Shown here piece after piece: positions 1 to 63,811 of a stretch of 64,000 nt of DNA. This DNA is from Oncomelania hupensis. Lineage: Eukaryota > Mollusca > Gastropoda > Littorinimorpha > Pomatiopsidae. The stretch is from NCBI GenBank assembly GCA_036898135.1, contig CM072514.1, forward strand, positions 79,933,049-79,997,048, given 5' to 3'. The position numbers and the translations under genes were made by a program. Position 1 is the stretch's first letter, and each line of letters opens with the position of its first letter. Below the pieces are notes generated by a model. The model was not told where the DNA came from and did no database searches. It saw only the letters and a program-made list of their open reading frames with translations.

Positions 1-299
1 GCATGTTGAGATCTCGCCTGTTGGCCGCTGGTGTTTTGTGGTCACTCGCTAGCCCTGGTATTTCTGAAACAGCAAATTGAGATGCCCGATGATGAGTAGT
101 GTGAAGTGGGGTGGTGGGGAGGGTGAGGGGAAGAGGAGGGAAGGGTGAGGGGGGGATTGTGATGATAATGAGGATAAAGAGGATAATGATGATAATGATG
201 ATGATAAGCCCAAGTAGGAAGACTATGTTGGGTATGAGCGTGAAAAAAGAAAGAGAGAGATAGAGACAGACATACGCAGGAACAGAGACAGAGAGAGAA

Positions 300-330
<31 letters not shown>

Positions 331-504
331 GTACGGTTGTGATGTCAGTGTGAGTGTGTGTGTGTGAGAGAGAGAGAGACAAAGTCAAAGAACGTTTTTT
401 TGGATCAGTAAGCGGGGATAGGTAGGCTCCTCCGTTCTGCTGCAGATCGTCGATCGTTTCCTCCATAACAAAAGTAAGTAACCACTGAGCTAAAACTCAC
501 TCAC
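1..504. other. Left-edge intron sequence, simple repeats
   Basis: No exon of the cadherin tail is recognised here. The stretch holds short purine tracts: (GATAAT)-like at 170-206, (GA)n and (ACAG)n at 252-330, and (TG)/(AG)n at 350-385. Confidence 0.5.
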
Positions 505-52220
<51,716 letters not shown>

Positions 52221-53562
52221 TTACACTGTCAAACCATTGTGAACAATTTTCATACTGCAATTTTTTAAAACGCTGACTCGAACGTTCAAAATACTCATAT
52301 AGTCTAGACTCAAGACTTATACTCAAAAGATCCTAGACGCAAAACTCAAAGACCCAATACTCAAAGACTTCAAACTCCAAAACTACTAAACACTCCGAGA
52401 TTTTATAATCAAAAATTGAAGACTCGGACCCTGAATTAGTTTATACGGCACGAAATTTAGTACGTAACTGTCTCGGTTTTTTGTCAACTACTGACAGATA
52501 GAGTGTAGGCTTTCTATCTTACTATCCTATCCTAAGCTTTCACAAGTCACTTAATCAAGGCGAAAAGAGAGTGCCTGGTCTGTGAAAGAGAGTAGTTGTG
52601 TATGTGTGTGATTGGGAGAGGGGTGGAGGTAGTGGGGGGGAGAGTGGGTTTGTGGAGGAATGGACTGAAAATAAAAGTTGGAGAGCGTGAAGAAAGGACA
52701 CATACAACTTAGACGAGACTGGTAGAGGTCTTCTCACTGACCTACGAGATGGGGGGGGGGAGAGGGGGGTGAAGGCTTGGTCAAGTCTCAATCTCGCTGT
52801 ATGAAATGAGGTTTATAAATATTTTATTTTTAGGTCTAGGTCGGGCCTTTTAACTTGACCAGTTTTATATATTTTGGAAATCTTACTTATGTTTAAGTTT
52901 TAAAATATTAAAATACGTCGTGCGGGATTTACGTCCTTCCCACTCTCTATTGGTGCTTTCGAACTATAAGATTAGATTTTACTTTTATTAGCAGAATGTA
53001 GAATTGAGAATAGGTTTATTAAAAAAAAATTGTAATGCAAAAATGTATTTATCATCTTTTGTGCGGTGTCACTTTCCTGAGTATTTTATTCAGAATGAAT
53101 AAAAGTTGTAACCATTCACTTTTTAATGTGAATTTTAATGTGGCCATGAAAGGATTTTATTTCTAAACTTGAGGTTAGGTTCATTATTAATTAAATAATT
53201 TTAAATTTGAATTCTTAATATACAATCTCCCATATGGCATGAGGCTTAAATCTACGACAGACAGACAGACTGATAGATCTAGGTTTTTAAGTCAGTGTGA
53301 AGAAAAATACTTGCTTGTGTAGTGTGTAGGAGTGTTTGAACGATTGTGCTTAGGGGAGAGAAAGAGAGGATAGACACATGAGGTGGGGAGAGGATGGAAA
53401 TTGAAGAGAGGGATAGGGGTGAGGGGGAGTAACGGAGAGAGGGGGTGAGGCAGAACGTGAAGAATGAGAAAGAGGTTTGGTTGAGGACCCTGCTACTTGG
53501 GTCTTCACCCTGTTCGTAGACTCGGATGGAAATCGGAGATAGGGGGAAAGAGCAGAGAGAAA
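52221..53562. other. Upstream region of the cadherin gene
   Basis: Expected to hold the 5' UTR and promoter. No TATA box, CpG-rich stretch or initiator can be called with confidence. Purine-rich tracts occur at 52590-52770 and 53340-53460 (GA/GGGAG), and (ACAG)n near 53257. Confidence 0.35.
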
Positions 53563-53991
53563 GGCACGGTGGCCTAATGGTAGAGCTTGGGCTTGCGGAT
53601 CTGAAGGTCCCGGGTTCGAGCCCAGGCCGGGGCATTGTGTTGTGTCCTTGGGAAAGACACTTTAATCCCGTTTCCTACTCCTCAGTATAAACCGGGGTCT
53701 AGTCTGTGTCGCATACATTCCATCATAACGGACTTTAAAGATTCTGACGCTCATGTCCGAGACGGGTGAATGCTGGTGACAAGAACACACCCAGCATGCA
53801 CCTAGGTCCTTCTCCCCCATCCCTGGCTGCCCAGGATTGTGCTCAGTTGTCTGGTGCGTTATTACCATGCGCCCAAAGGCTGCAGGTTGACGACTCGGGC
53901 GGCTTGAGTAAGATCCTTTATCGGCCAGCGCCTTGAGCAGCTCTTGAGCTGGAAAAGCGCTATATAAGAACGATTATATATATATATATAT
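53563..53991 (+). mobile_element. Full-length tRNA-derived SINE
   Basis: The tRNA-like head has an A box (TGGCCTAATGGTAGAG) and a B box (GGTTCGAGCCC), so internal RNA polymerase III promotion is expected. A body of about 270 bp follows (TTGTGTCCTTGGGAAAGACA, CCTAGGTCCTTCTCCCCCA). The conserved 3' domain is CAGCGCCTTGAGCAGCTC and TGGAAAAGCGCTATATAAGA, ending in an (AT)n tail. At least six other fragments of the family lie in this window. Confidence 0.9.
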
Positions 53992-54051
53992 ATTAAAAAA
54001 TATCTATATATCTATATATCTATATATATCTATCTAGATATTTATTTATTT

Positions 54052-54335
54052 AATCGTTCTTATATAGCGCTTTTCCAGCTCAAGAGCTGCTCAAGGCGCT
54101 GGCCGATACAGGATCTAACTCAAGCCGCCCGCAGCCTTTGGGCGCATGGTCTGACGCCCGGACAACTGAGCACAATCCTGGGCAGCCAGGGATGGGGGAG
54201 AAGGACCTAGGTGCATGCTGGGTGTTTTCTTGTCACCGGCACTCACCCGTCTAGGATATGAGCGTCAGGATCTTTAAAGTCCGTTATGATGGAATGTATG
54301 CGACACAGACTAGACCTCGGTTTATACTCTCATAT
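54052..54335 (-). mobile_element. SINE copy, headless, inverted relative to its neighbour
   Basis: Reverse-orientation copy of body and 3' domain only, about 60 bp after the (AT)n tail of the full SINE. The pair forms an inverted repeat of about 280-bp arms. Confidence 0.88.
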
Positions 54336-56253
54336 AGATATATAGATATTTATATATATACCCTGGGGGGGGGGGGGGACTAGTTTCTATTTGTGCATTG
54401 TGCCAATAAGGGTGTAGGTGCTTGTATCCGTTGATGAGCTTTGGAAGTTTTTAGCGTCATTGTGCATTATAATAGACCATTTAATAAGTTAGTGACAAAT
54501 ACGTAGTGCGTATTTTGTATCATCAAACTAGGCGCTGCAAGATTCTATAGCTTCCAAATCGGTTTTAATAGTTACTGTAGTACATTGAGCCTTTAGATCC
54601 GACATTCCTTATGAAATAGTTACATACTGCATTATTTTCAATAATAAAAAAATGTATATTAGCAACTGAGTATTAGTGATTTAACCTCCTGGGCTTTCAA
54701 TATTAAATATTGCAAATTTGTTGCCAATATGCAATCTTTAATTTAAACCTCTTCTAATGTAAATTTTTTACTTCTTGAAAAAACCTGAAAATAAATAGAG
54801 GGACAAATATATTTTTTTTAAAAACTCTTGCGCGTTACCTCGTGTTTTGAATATTGTATTATTAATAATATTTGGTGTTTTCTATTAGAAATTACTGCAA
54901 TTTTTATTAGCACCTCAACGATTGACCGTATTGCCATTCCAATAGACTATCAAGCTCAAAGGCGTGGGCAACATTCCATTGGCGTTCGAAATAAAATTAT
55001 ATTTAGTCAACATTCTTGCTTATGGAATTGTCTATTATAATTTCAGTTAACTGTATCGTCCATTTTCAATAATTTTATAAAAAATAAAGAAATTGAATAG
55101 TCATGTTCAGAACTTTAGCAATTTAAAATGCTAATGCTAGTTATAAAAGCCATTTTCAATAAACTTGTCCGACATGAATAGTCGTGCTTAAATGGTGGAA
55201 AACTTATTTTTGATTGCTGTGAATAAAGGGGAAAGTTGGGTCACGCCCTTTTCTTGTCATTTTAAGCTACAACTATTATTTTTTTACTCGTTCTTATGTA
55301 TCGGTTTTCAATCTCAAGCGTTGCTACAGTGTTTGTTCTGAATGAAGATTGACTTTGTTTAGTGATACTTGGTTACAGAAACTCGGTTTATAAATATGTG
55401 CGTGTGTGTGTGAGTGTGTGGGTGCGTGCGTGTGTGGGGGGGAGCATGTTTACACGTTGCTATCTGGACAAACCAGTGAACATCTACATAACTTGTTTTG
55501 ACAGACCTACTTGTTTTGACGTCAGAACAATGATACGTTAGGGTTAGGGTTGGGTTAGGGTTAGGGTTTAGTGTTCGAACCCTTAAAAGTACTTAAAAAG
55601 GGGGACGAAATATGACCCATTGTCAGCACAACGTATGTGGCGCTTCAGGAAAGTCATGATAATACTGTGTACCCTCGGATGCGTGTGTGTGTGTGTGTGT
55701 GCATGCGTGTGGGTGCGTATGTGTGTGTATGTGTGTGTGTGTGTGCACCAGGCGCGCGCGCGAGTTCCCGTGCCCTCGTCTACTCGTTCTCTGCTATTAA
55801 GGTATTGATCAGTAATGTCGTCTTTTCTTTCGATTCCAGTTGATTTAGGACCTACTGTACGGTGTGACGTTTATCGTCTAGTAAATGCCATCAAAGGCGT
55901 TCAATGTTGATATACTATATATACTATGTATTACATACGCTGTCCTATTTTTATTGGCGGCATTTGAAAAACCAAACACAATGACCAACAGACCATTAAA
56001 ACTTGAACAGCGTTATAGCCCTGTCCCTTTCTATTCAGATATTGTGAACACAAGACTGTGGAACGGTGAGGGTGAGGGTGAGTGTGAGGGAAGGAAAGAT
56101 TAAAAAAAAAAGGGGTGGATGGGGTTAAGAGATGAGTTAAAGGAGGAAAGAAGAGGCGTGGGAAGGAGAGAGACAGACAGACAGACAGAATTGAATTGAA
56201 TCGTTTAATACGATAAAGGTTTTAGGCTTATAATAATGGTCTTACAGCATGTC

Positions 56254-56288
<35 letters not shown>

Positions 56289-56399
56289 GACAGACAGAGA
56301 CAGAGACAGACAGGATTGAAATTGAAGAGTTTGAGGTGCGCTGTACTAGTGGTTTGGTTGGTGGGTTGGTAGACTGGCTGGCGTTTTTTCCCATCATCC
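54336..56399. other. AT-rich intergenic region
   Basis: Nothing coding is supported. It holds a G-run at 54366-54379, (TG)n runs at 55400-55436 and 55681-55746, a TTAGGG-like tract at 55536-55570, (ACAG)n at 56171-56188 and (AGAC)n at 56255-56312. Confidence 0.45.
55536..55570. repeat. Interstitial telomere-like repeat
   Basis: Five to six degenerate TTAGGG units on the plus strand. Confidence 0.8.
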
Positions 56400-56657
56400 C
56401 AGGGCCGGATCACTTACTCTTGGAGGGGGGGGTTCCAAAAATTTTTTAAGGGGTTAGGGGTGACAAAAACGTGTCCGCTCGAGGAACTTGAGTAGAATGA
56501 GGAACGTTTTACTTACCAACAGTGTCAACTAAATTAAGAGCTTTAAAAAAAACTCCATATATATTTTTTTTTCTGACTGAGTGAGGTACATCGAATGGCC
56601 AGGGGGGGGGTTCCGGAACCCAGGAACCCCCCCTCCCCCCCCCCAGATCCGGCCCTG
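56400..56657. mobile_element. hAT-like MITE with CAGGGCCGGATC ends
   Basis: 258 bp bounded by perfect 12-bp terminal inverted repeats CAGGGCCGGATC / GATCCGGCCCTG, continuing as G-rich/C-rich imperfect arms (GGAGGGGGGGTTCC). The CAGGG ends fit hAT superfamily MITEs. Flanks share CATCC but not a clean 8-bp duplication. Confidence 0.7.
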
Positions 56658-56954
56658 CATCCAACACTGATTTGACACTAGCTGTTGGTCGGTGTGCTTG
56701 CTTGTGGGCACGTTTGTTTGTTGTAATTGTGACCTGTGGTCAGCTAATCGACATCACGTCCGGGGAAAGTCCTATTTCTAAATTAGGTCTTGAATAATTA
56801 TCCTAAACATGCTATGGTGACAACACTTTACACAGACAGCGTCAGAAACAGTTCGAGATATTTTCTTCACTAACCCACAACTCTTTCATTTTGTTTTTCT
56901 AACTATTTATATATTGGGAATTCATTTATCATGAAATACATCATAATATCAAAA

Positions 56955-57070
56955 TACAAAACCTTCATCTAGGACATGAGCGTCAGGATCTTTAAAGTCC
57001 GTGCAATGGAATGCTTCCGGGCACAGACCAGATCTCGGTTTCTACTTTCCCCCGAAGGAATAAGGGCGCA
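56955..57070 (-). repeat. SINE body fragment
   Basis: GGACATGAGCGTCAGGATCT and TTTAAAGTCCGTGCAATGGA match the SINE body in reverse orientation. Confidence 0.7.
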
Positions 57071-57107
57071 GTGTTTCGGGGTGATGTTATTTTCTGTTTG
57101 GCCCTCC

Positions 57108-57190
57108 AGCCGTCAACAGGCTTTGAACCACTGACATTCAATGCTTCAAATGCTTTTGCCGTTTATTACCCCACTGAGCCAAATGTGTCC
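57108..57190 (-). repeat. tRNA-like SINE head fragment
   Basis: On the minus strand TTGGCTCAGTGGGGTAATA (A-box-like) precedes AGTGGTTCAAAGCC (B-box-like). Related to 47656-47755; a further diverged copy appears at about 57235-57345. Confidence 0.4.
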
Positions 57191-57548
57191 CAAGATCATA
57201 TCATTTTTTTTAAGTGTTTTGCCCTTCAGGCTGTCAAGCAGTTTCCAACCACTGCCTGTTCGGGCTGCAAAGTAATTGCTTAGCATCGAAGGCTTCGATT
57301 GTTGTGCCGTCGCTGTCAGCACTGAGCTTAGTCACCCCTTGCTGGTAAGAACTTGGAGATGGCTATCAAGACGAAAAGCCCTTCGATCCCTTCAAAATAG
57401 ATGTCTCTGGCGCGAGCTGGGCCGTCCACCATGATTGCCTTCAGATGAGCTGCGTGGGGAATCAGCAGCGACAGGCTCAGCGCTCCTTTGGCGACCGTCT
57501 TCTTTGTAGCTTAGGCGCTGGATGAAAACTATTTCTGTAGACACGATA

Positions 57549-57551
57549 ACG

Positions 57552-57643
<92 letters not shown>

Positions 57644-57692
57644 GTCGTTGTCGTCGTCGTCGTCGTCGTCGTCCTCCTCCTCCTCCTCCACC

Positions 57693-57738
<46 letters not shown>

Positions 57739-57782
57739 TATCATCATCATCATCATCATCGTCGTCCTCCTCCTCCTCCACC

Positions 57783-57829
<47 letters not shown>

Positions 57830-57845
57830 GTCGTCGTCCTCCACC

Positions 57846-57898
<53 letters not shown>

Positions 57899-58002
57899 TT
57901 TTTCTTTCTTTTTTTCTTCTTCTTCATCATTATAATTGTTGTTAGTGTCATCCTCTCGTCGTTCTCGTCGGCATTGTCAGCATCACAATCAACATCATCG
58001 TT

Positions 58003-58076
<74 letters not shown>

Positions 58077-58106
58077 TATCATCATCATCATCATCATCAT
58101 CATCGT
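57549..58106. repeat. Long compound (CAT/CGT/CCT)n microsatellite array
   Basis: ATC runs broken by GTC and CTC blocks; the block TCGTCCTCCTCCTCC-ACC-(TCA)n recurs three times at about 57660, 57760 and 57830. A second (ATC)n array is at 58000-58105. Both strands give long open frames of low complexity that are not genes. Confidence 0.95.
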
Positions 58107-58439
58107 CATCGCCGCCGCCGTCGTCGTCTCCAATATAACCATCACCGTCACTTCAATTCAAAACAATCATCACAATTAACGATACAATCAATATTAATAG
58201 GTAGGCCTACTTACTTTATCTTGTTGGGAGTGTCATTGTGAGGAGGAACATTCTCTAGGACCCCATTTTCCACTTTGTTTTCTTTGAACCGCATTTTTGC
58301 CAGAGCTTATATTCTTAGCAACTGCAACAACAACTACCACTACATAGTACCGAGGCAGCACGCTCCGAAAGCTATTAACACTAAAAACACAAATTATACA
58401 AATAACAACACACTAGACAAAGTTACATATTAACTTCAG

Positions 58440-58876
58440 CTAATTCTATGGACCCTCCCAGCAGATCTCCAACGAAGAATACAAAGCATGGAGATGAAGT
58501 GCTACAGAAGACTTCTGGGCATTTCCTATACCCAGCACATCACCAACGACGAAGTCCGACAGACCATCTCACAAGCCATTGGACAACACGATGACCTGCT
58601 CACAGTGGTGAAAAAACGAAAACTCCGATGATAGGGCCACGTCACCAGAGCATCAGGTCTTGCAAAGACCATCCTGCAAGGCACAGTGCAATGAGGTAGA
58701 AGAAGAGGGAGACCGAAAAAGAGGTGGGAGGACAACATTCGAGAATGGACTGGTTTCACACTGAGCGAAACTATCAGGGTTGCTGAGGACCGGGAAAGAT
58801 GGAGTACGTTGGTTAAACGATCATCTGTGGTGCCCCTACGACCTCCGCTTTATGGGATAGGATAGGATAGGATAGG
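58440..58876 (+). mobile_element. 3' end of an RTE-like LINE with (GGATA)n tail
   Basis: Translates, with a few stops, to a LINE C-terminus: EMKCYRRLLGISYTQHITNDE, RGRPKKRWEDNIREWTG and AEDRERWSTLV. It ends in four GGATA units at 58856-58876. Degenerate and 5'-truncated. The clade assignment is tentative. Confidence 0.8.
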
Positions 58877-59861
58877 AATTCTATGTACGAAGACGCTGTT
58901 TAAGAGCAACATAGGCTTAGATTTTCAATGTAAGCCTACCGTGAAATTATTTTCCCGAAAGCTTTCAATGTTTAACTTTGTTAGATGTACAGTACAGTGC
59001 AATGATAACGTTACTAGGTCGCGTTTGATACAGACCTATTTCTTGACCGAGTTCAGCTAAATTCCAGGGCCTGCGTTTATGTGAATATGTATATCGGTCA
59101 AGTTTCTTTTAACACGAGGAACGCGTATTGAATGTCCTTTGTATTGAAAGTTTGTGCAAGAATCTGCTCAGTAAAGATCGAAGCAAGGGGGAAATAATCC
59201 TATTCCCCCCCCCCCTCAGACCGCACCATAATCACTCATCCACCTGCACCAAATCGTTTTATACGCCAATTTCCGGTTTTCGGGATGGTCAATCTGCTGA
59301 GCTTTGACAGGTAGCGACCGTCAAACAATTGTCAAAAAAAAATGTAATTGCACTTTTGCTATATTGTTTTCTTCTCTTTCTTTTTGGAAGGGGTGAGGGG
59401 GGTGAGGGGTGGGGTGGCTGGGGGGTGCGCGTGCATCCAATGCATCCCTTATCCCATCGTCTGCCCCTGAGTGTGCCTTGTTGGGGCGAGAGCTAGGGGA
59501 GTCTGGGGTGTGCAGAAAATATAGTGGAAAGTATAATGTTAAATGTTTAATGTATAACTGTCGCCAAAATGTAGTTTCAGTAGTTGTTAATTTGTTATTT
59601 TATTTATTACTTTTTTTATTTGTTTTAAAATCAACTCTTTTTTTTTTTAAATATGCTGTGATGAAGTGTGGTGTATGAATTTTCCATTCTAGGTAACAAA
59701 GAATTGTCGACTTGATATATAAATTAACAGTTACAGAAGAAAAGCGCCCTGTAAATTGGCGCCGAGACCAGCGACGCGCTATTGCGTTCCGAGAGCGACA
59801 TTGTCAGCAACAGTAGGAAGTGCTCCAGCCCGAGGCCCGTGCTGCGACACAGACAGAAAGT
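58877..59861. other. Intergenic sequence
   Basis: No gene recognised; C-run at 59205-59214 and G-rich stretch at 59388-59430. Confidence 0.4.
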
Positions 59862-60390
59862 TTTTGATTGATTGATTGATTGTTGCTTTAGGTCCAGCGG
59901 GCTCTTCAGAGCCAAATCAGGACCGGACAACCCCCGATCCGCATAAAAGATCTGCTGAAACAACCCTAGTGGGAAAATTGAATGCCCTCCACCCGCCAGT
60001 CACTTTACAATAAAGATATCCCACGCAGGGGACGGCTGAGGCTTTACCCCAACTACTCAAACCCCCGGTTACAAAAACAAAATAGAATACAAACATCATT
60101 ATAAATTATCAACAAAACACATACATATAAAATGCCTATATTGCTAAATAATAACATCATAGGAAGCCCTAGTGACCACCCTGCAGAAAGCGTCCAACAT
60201 TCCCAAGCTGATCCAACAGACCTCATACACAAACAAGGAGTCTTGTCCAGGAAGAGTTTTCAAGAAAAAAGGTAGGTCACTGATCTAGCGAAGAAGAAGA
60301 TAGTATAGCAGATCGATAGGACAGAGCAGGAATGAGAAAGAGCAAATGAGAAAGACAGCGACAGTGGGAATTTAAAGCACTAAATTTCCA
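59862..60390 (-). repeat. Dispersed repeat R1, copy 4
   Basis: Starts with (GATT)n tail sequence and GCTTTAGGTCCAGCGGGCTC and ends at GGAATTTAAAGCACTAAATT. It lacks the outer part present in copy 3. Confidence 0.8.
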
Positions 60391-60688
60391 AGACAGAAAG
60401 TTACTGTGACTTGTATACTACCACTGCACGCTGAAAGTGGATAGCAAAGCGGGGAGTAGCGTACGAGCACTATCGAGGATCCCCTTTCAGCGTGTATTGC
60501 CCCCGTGCCCCGTCCAAACGACCACCACCCGTCCTTGGCCAGCCACATCCTTCAGTCCGTACATTGGAGACCCGAGTCCACCACCTTCACGACATCGTTA
60601 AAACGGTGGACGCGACGGTAGCGTACCTTTAGACATAACCAGGGTATAGTCTGTTAGAGCACGGATGAATGGCATTGGTAGCATGGAT

Positions 60689-60815
<127 letters not shown>

Positions 60816-61200
60816 TTTGTTAATGGTGCGGGTGTGTTGCTGGATGACAATAAGATACACCGGACAATGAGCGAATGGGAGAAGAAAGATAATCATGGAG
60901 CAGTCAGTGGTCTGATCTTTTAGTAGATGGATATGAGAAAGTGGTTGAATCCGTGAAAGCGAGTGGTCCTATGTTGTTCATAATCACAAGAGAAGTGGGC
61001 GGGGTGGGGGGAGGGGAAGGAGGGCGGGTCGAGGGGGAATAAGGAGGCGATTGTTTTTGCGTATGCCATTAGCTTTTATGAAATTAAGTCCATGCCTCGT
61101 ATTATGCTATGCTCCTATGTGTAAGCCTACCACCTGTTTGTTAATGTGTCCGTACCTGATGTTGAACGTTGTAAATGCAGAATTGGAAGGAATTCTATGT

Positions 61201-61257
61201 TGTTTGTTTGTTTGTTTGTTTGTTTGTTTGTTTGTTTGTTTGTTTGTTTGTTTTTGT
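61201..61257. repeat. (TTTG)n microsatellite
   Basis: About 12 to 13 tetranucleotide units. Confidence 0.95.
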
Positions 61258-61317
61258 TGTACACTCCCCCTCTAACCCTTTCCCCCACCCCTTCCCCTCA
61301 CTCACCCACCTAACTTC

Positions 61318-61475
61318 ACGTGTGCGAATAGGCAAACTTCATGTGTGCGAATAGGCAAACTTCATGTGTGCGAATAGGCAAACTTCATGTGTGCGAATAG
61401 GCAAACTTCATGTGTGCGAATAGGCAAACTTCATGTGAGCGAATAGGCAAACTTCATGTGTGCAAATAGGCAAAT
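61318..61475. repeat. 23-bp minisatellite
   Basis: About seven near-identical tandem units of TGTGTGCGAATAGGCAAACTTCA. Confidence 0.93.
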
Positions 61476-61679
61476 GACAAAGGTCCTGGCACGATCAGTA
61501 AATCTTGCTGCAGCAGCCTACATTGATTGCAGTATCACCATTCTTCACATTTTATTATCATCATGATATTAGGCATTAGATATTCCTCCTCCTCCTCATT
61601 CCACTAACAAAAAGAAATTTAAAAAAAACAATTTAACAAAATCCGCTTTTCCTCCAGAACACAACACCGAACTAAATGA

Positions 61680-61782
<103 letters not shown>

Positions 61783-61975
61783 GAATTAAAGAAAATATAG
61801 GATACTTAACATACATTCATAACACATTTTAACACATTTGCTAGTTTTCATAATACAGTCGTTATCGGTGATGTTCATCGACATTTATCCACAGCAATAA
61901 CAATCGATTGATCTTCAAAACTTGTCTTCATATTTTTATCTTTTACATTTTGAGGAAGCATAGGAACTATTATTT

Positions 61976-62196
61976 TCCTATCCTATCCTATCCTATCCTG
62001 TAACTCGTAGGGGCACCACAGATGATTGTTTAACCAGCGTACTCCATCTTTCCCTGTCCTCAGCAACCCTGATTGTTCCGCTCAGTGTCAAACCAGTCCA
62101 TTCTCGAATGTTGTCCTCCCATCTCTTTTTCGGTCTCCCTCTTCTACCTCTTGCATTGTGCCTTGCAGGATGGTCTTTGCAAGACCTGACGGTCTA
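61976..62196 (-). mobile_element. 3' end fragment of the same RTE-like LINE
   Basis: Begins with (TATCC)n, the reverse of the GGATA tail, followed by the reverse of the RWEDNIREWTG and AEDRERW coding segment seen at 58440. It breaks off after the equivalent of GLAKTILQG. Confidence 0.8.
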
Positions 62197-62894
62197 TTTT
62201 ACAGACAAATAATAGATTCTAAAGATTAATTTGTTCACCACATACACACTTTGCGTCAGGTGAAAATTTTGTTACAAAGCATTTCATTTAATTCAAAAAA
62301 CATTTGTATTACTTGTTGTATAATTGTAGTTGCATATTGCCTTACTCGATTTCTTGCACCGTTTCAAGTCTAATTGATTCTTGTGCTTTTCCCATATAGT
62401 GGACTCCATTATTCCGCAACATTCTTGTAATGATAAGAATAAATTAATTTTTTTTCACAGACGAATCTTGATTCTTTGCTCCTATTTTAACAGCTCTATC
62501 TGCCTATTCATTATATAATAAACCAAATGAGATAGTTTCCAACAAAAACTTACTCTAGTTCCCCCTAAGTTAGTAGTTCATTACTTAGATGTACATTATC
62601 ACAGATCAGTTCTCCTCGTACTTCATATTCAATGTTTGTAATGCATATAATACTGATTTTGAGTCCACAAAAACAGTATTTGAATGTAGCGGAAAGGGAG
62701 GCGACTGGTTGAGGCTTGGGAGAGAAATTGTCTACCTTGATTTTTTTTGTTAGACTGGCCTTGGGTGGCTACTGCTTTGCAGAATCCTTTGGGTATGCCA
62801 TTGGGTTAGCAGTACAAGGCGACACGACATTTGTTCTCCCCGGCTGACCATTCGCCCGCTGCGTCTGGTGCCGAGCGGGACCATTGTCGGCAGG
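62197..62894. other. Intergenic sequence
   Basis: AT-rich; nothing recognised. Confidence 0.4.
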
Positions 62895-63510
62895 CATTTT
62901 ATGCAGGTCGGTGGCAGCGGCCTTGCAGTTAGAATGCGTGGCACTAGTTGCCGACTCCCAACCAAGCTCTACCACACACACAACACGTTGATCAGAGTCT
63001 CCTCTCTGAAAATCCTTACGGGAAGAGAGGGGACTATAAACTGATAAACATTACATTACACAAGCTCTACCGCCTTGCAAGGTAAATATTTTTACGTCCC
63101 TCTTTTGAGGGACTACATGAGAATATGACAGCTCGGGTGGAGCAATGTTCCCAAGGGTTGGTGGCCGAGAGACGGGAGTTAAAGTCTCCGCTCGTCTACA
63201 TCTGGTGCCGTGACCAAGATCCCACAGCTCAAATGGAACCATGTCCCCATGGTTTCCCCGTTCACGGTCGTTGCACCACTTGTAGCCGAGGGGTGACTTT
63301 AACTCCCGTCTCTCGGCCACCAACCCTTGGCTACATTTGCTCCACCCGAGCTGTCGTTTTCATGTAGTCCCTCAAAAGAGGGACATAAAATGCCTTGCAA
63401 GGCGGTGGAGCGTGGTTGGGAGTACCAGGCTGCCGGTAGCACCGGGTTGCCGGCTACTAGTGCCACGCACTCCTCTGCAAAGCCGCTGCCACCGCCTTAC
63501 ATAAAACGCA
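62895..63510. mobile_element. Foldback element with long inverted arms
   Basis: Left arm 62895-63190 and right arm 63295-63510 are inverted copies. Matching landmarks are GGTGGCAGCGGC, GCGTGGCACTAGT, GACTCCCAACCA, GCCTTGCAAGG, GTCCCTCTTTTGAGGGACTA, CAGCTCGGGTGGAGCAA and GAGACGGGAGTTAAAGTC. The left arm carries an extra stretch of about 79 bp (62982-63060) flanked by a duplicated AAGCTCTACC. The loop is about 104 bp. No transposase frame. Confidence 0.8.
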
Positions 63511-63811
63511 ATTAATACAGCAGTTAGCTTAGCTGTAAGTATTGAGTAATGTTTTCCTAAATATTAAGACTTTTTTTATACTTAACGCAGGGATTACAAA
63601 TCATGATCCTGAATTATTATTTGATGATGATACATCTGTACACATTTTTAAATAATTGTGACGTTCTTCATTTATATGCGAATGATCTATCGAAGCTAAT
63701 AATTACTGTATGGATTTTCTACTTTAACGACATATAAGAAATATCAAAATCTGCTTTATTTAGTTTCCAAATTGGTATGTAAAAATAAAACCAATGACGT
63801 TAACACGAAGT
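63511..63811. other. Intergenic sequence
   Basis: AT-rich; nothing recognised. Confidence 0.4.

Noticed and set aside
440..475. Possible terminal exon of the cadherin tail
   Set aside because: A weak AG acceptor (TTATGGAG) is followed by a short frame that ends at a stop after about 17 codons. Without conservation or transcript support it cannot be distinguished from chance.
53567..53640. Functional tRNA gene
   Set aside because: A and B boxes are good but the acceptor arms do not pair, and the sequence continues into a SINE body with tail.
57392..58241. Long frames of poly-Asp, poly-Ser, poly-Met and poly-His
   Set aside because: They are translations of the trinucleotide arrays; both strands and several frames are open for the same reason. 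The same applies to 17463-18108, 18827-19215, 23607-25080, 34095-34578, 35210-35733, 45693-45935, 47467-47825, 47952-48185 and 60629-60923.
61318..61475. CRISPR-like array
   Set aside because: The 23-bp units are directly tandem with no unique spacers, and the genome is eukaryotic; it is a minisatellite.
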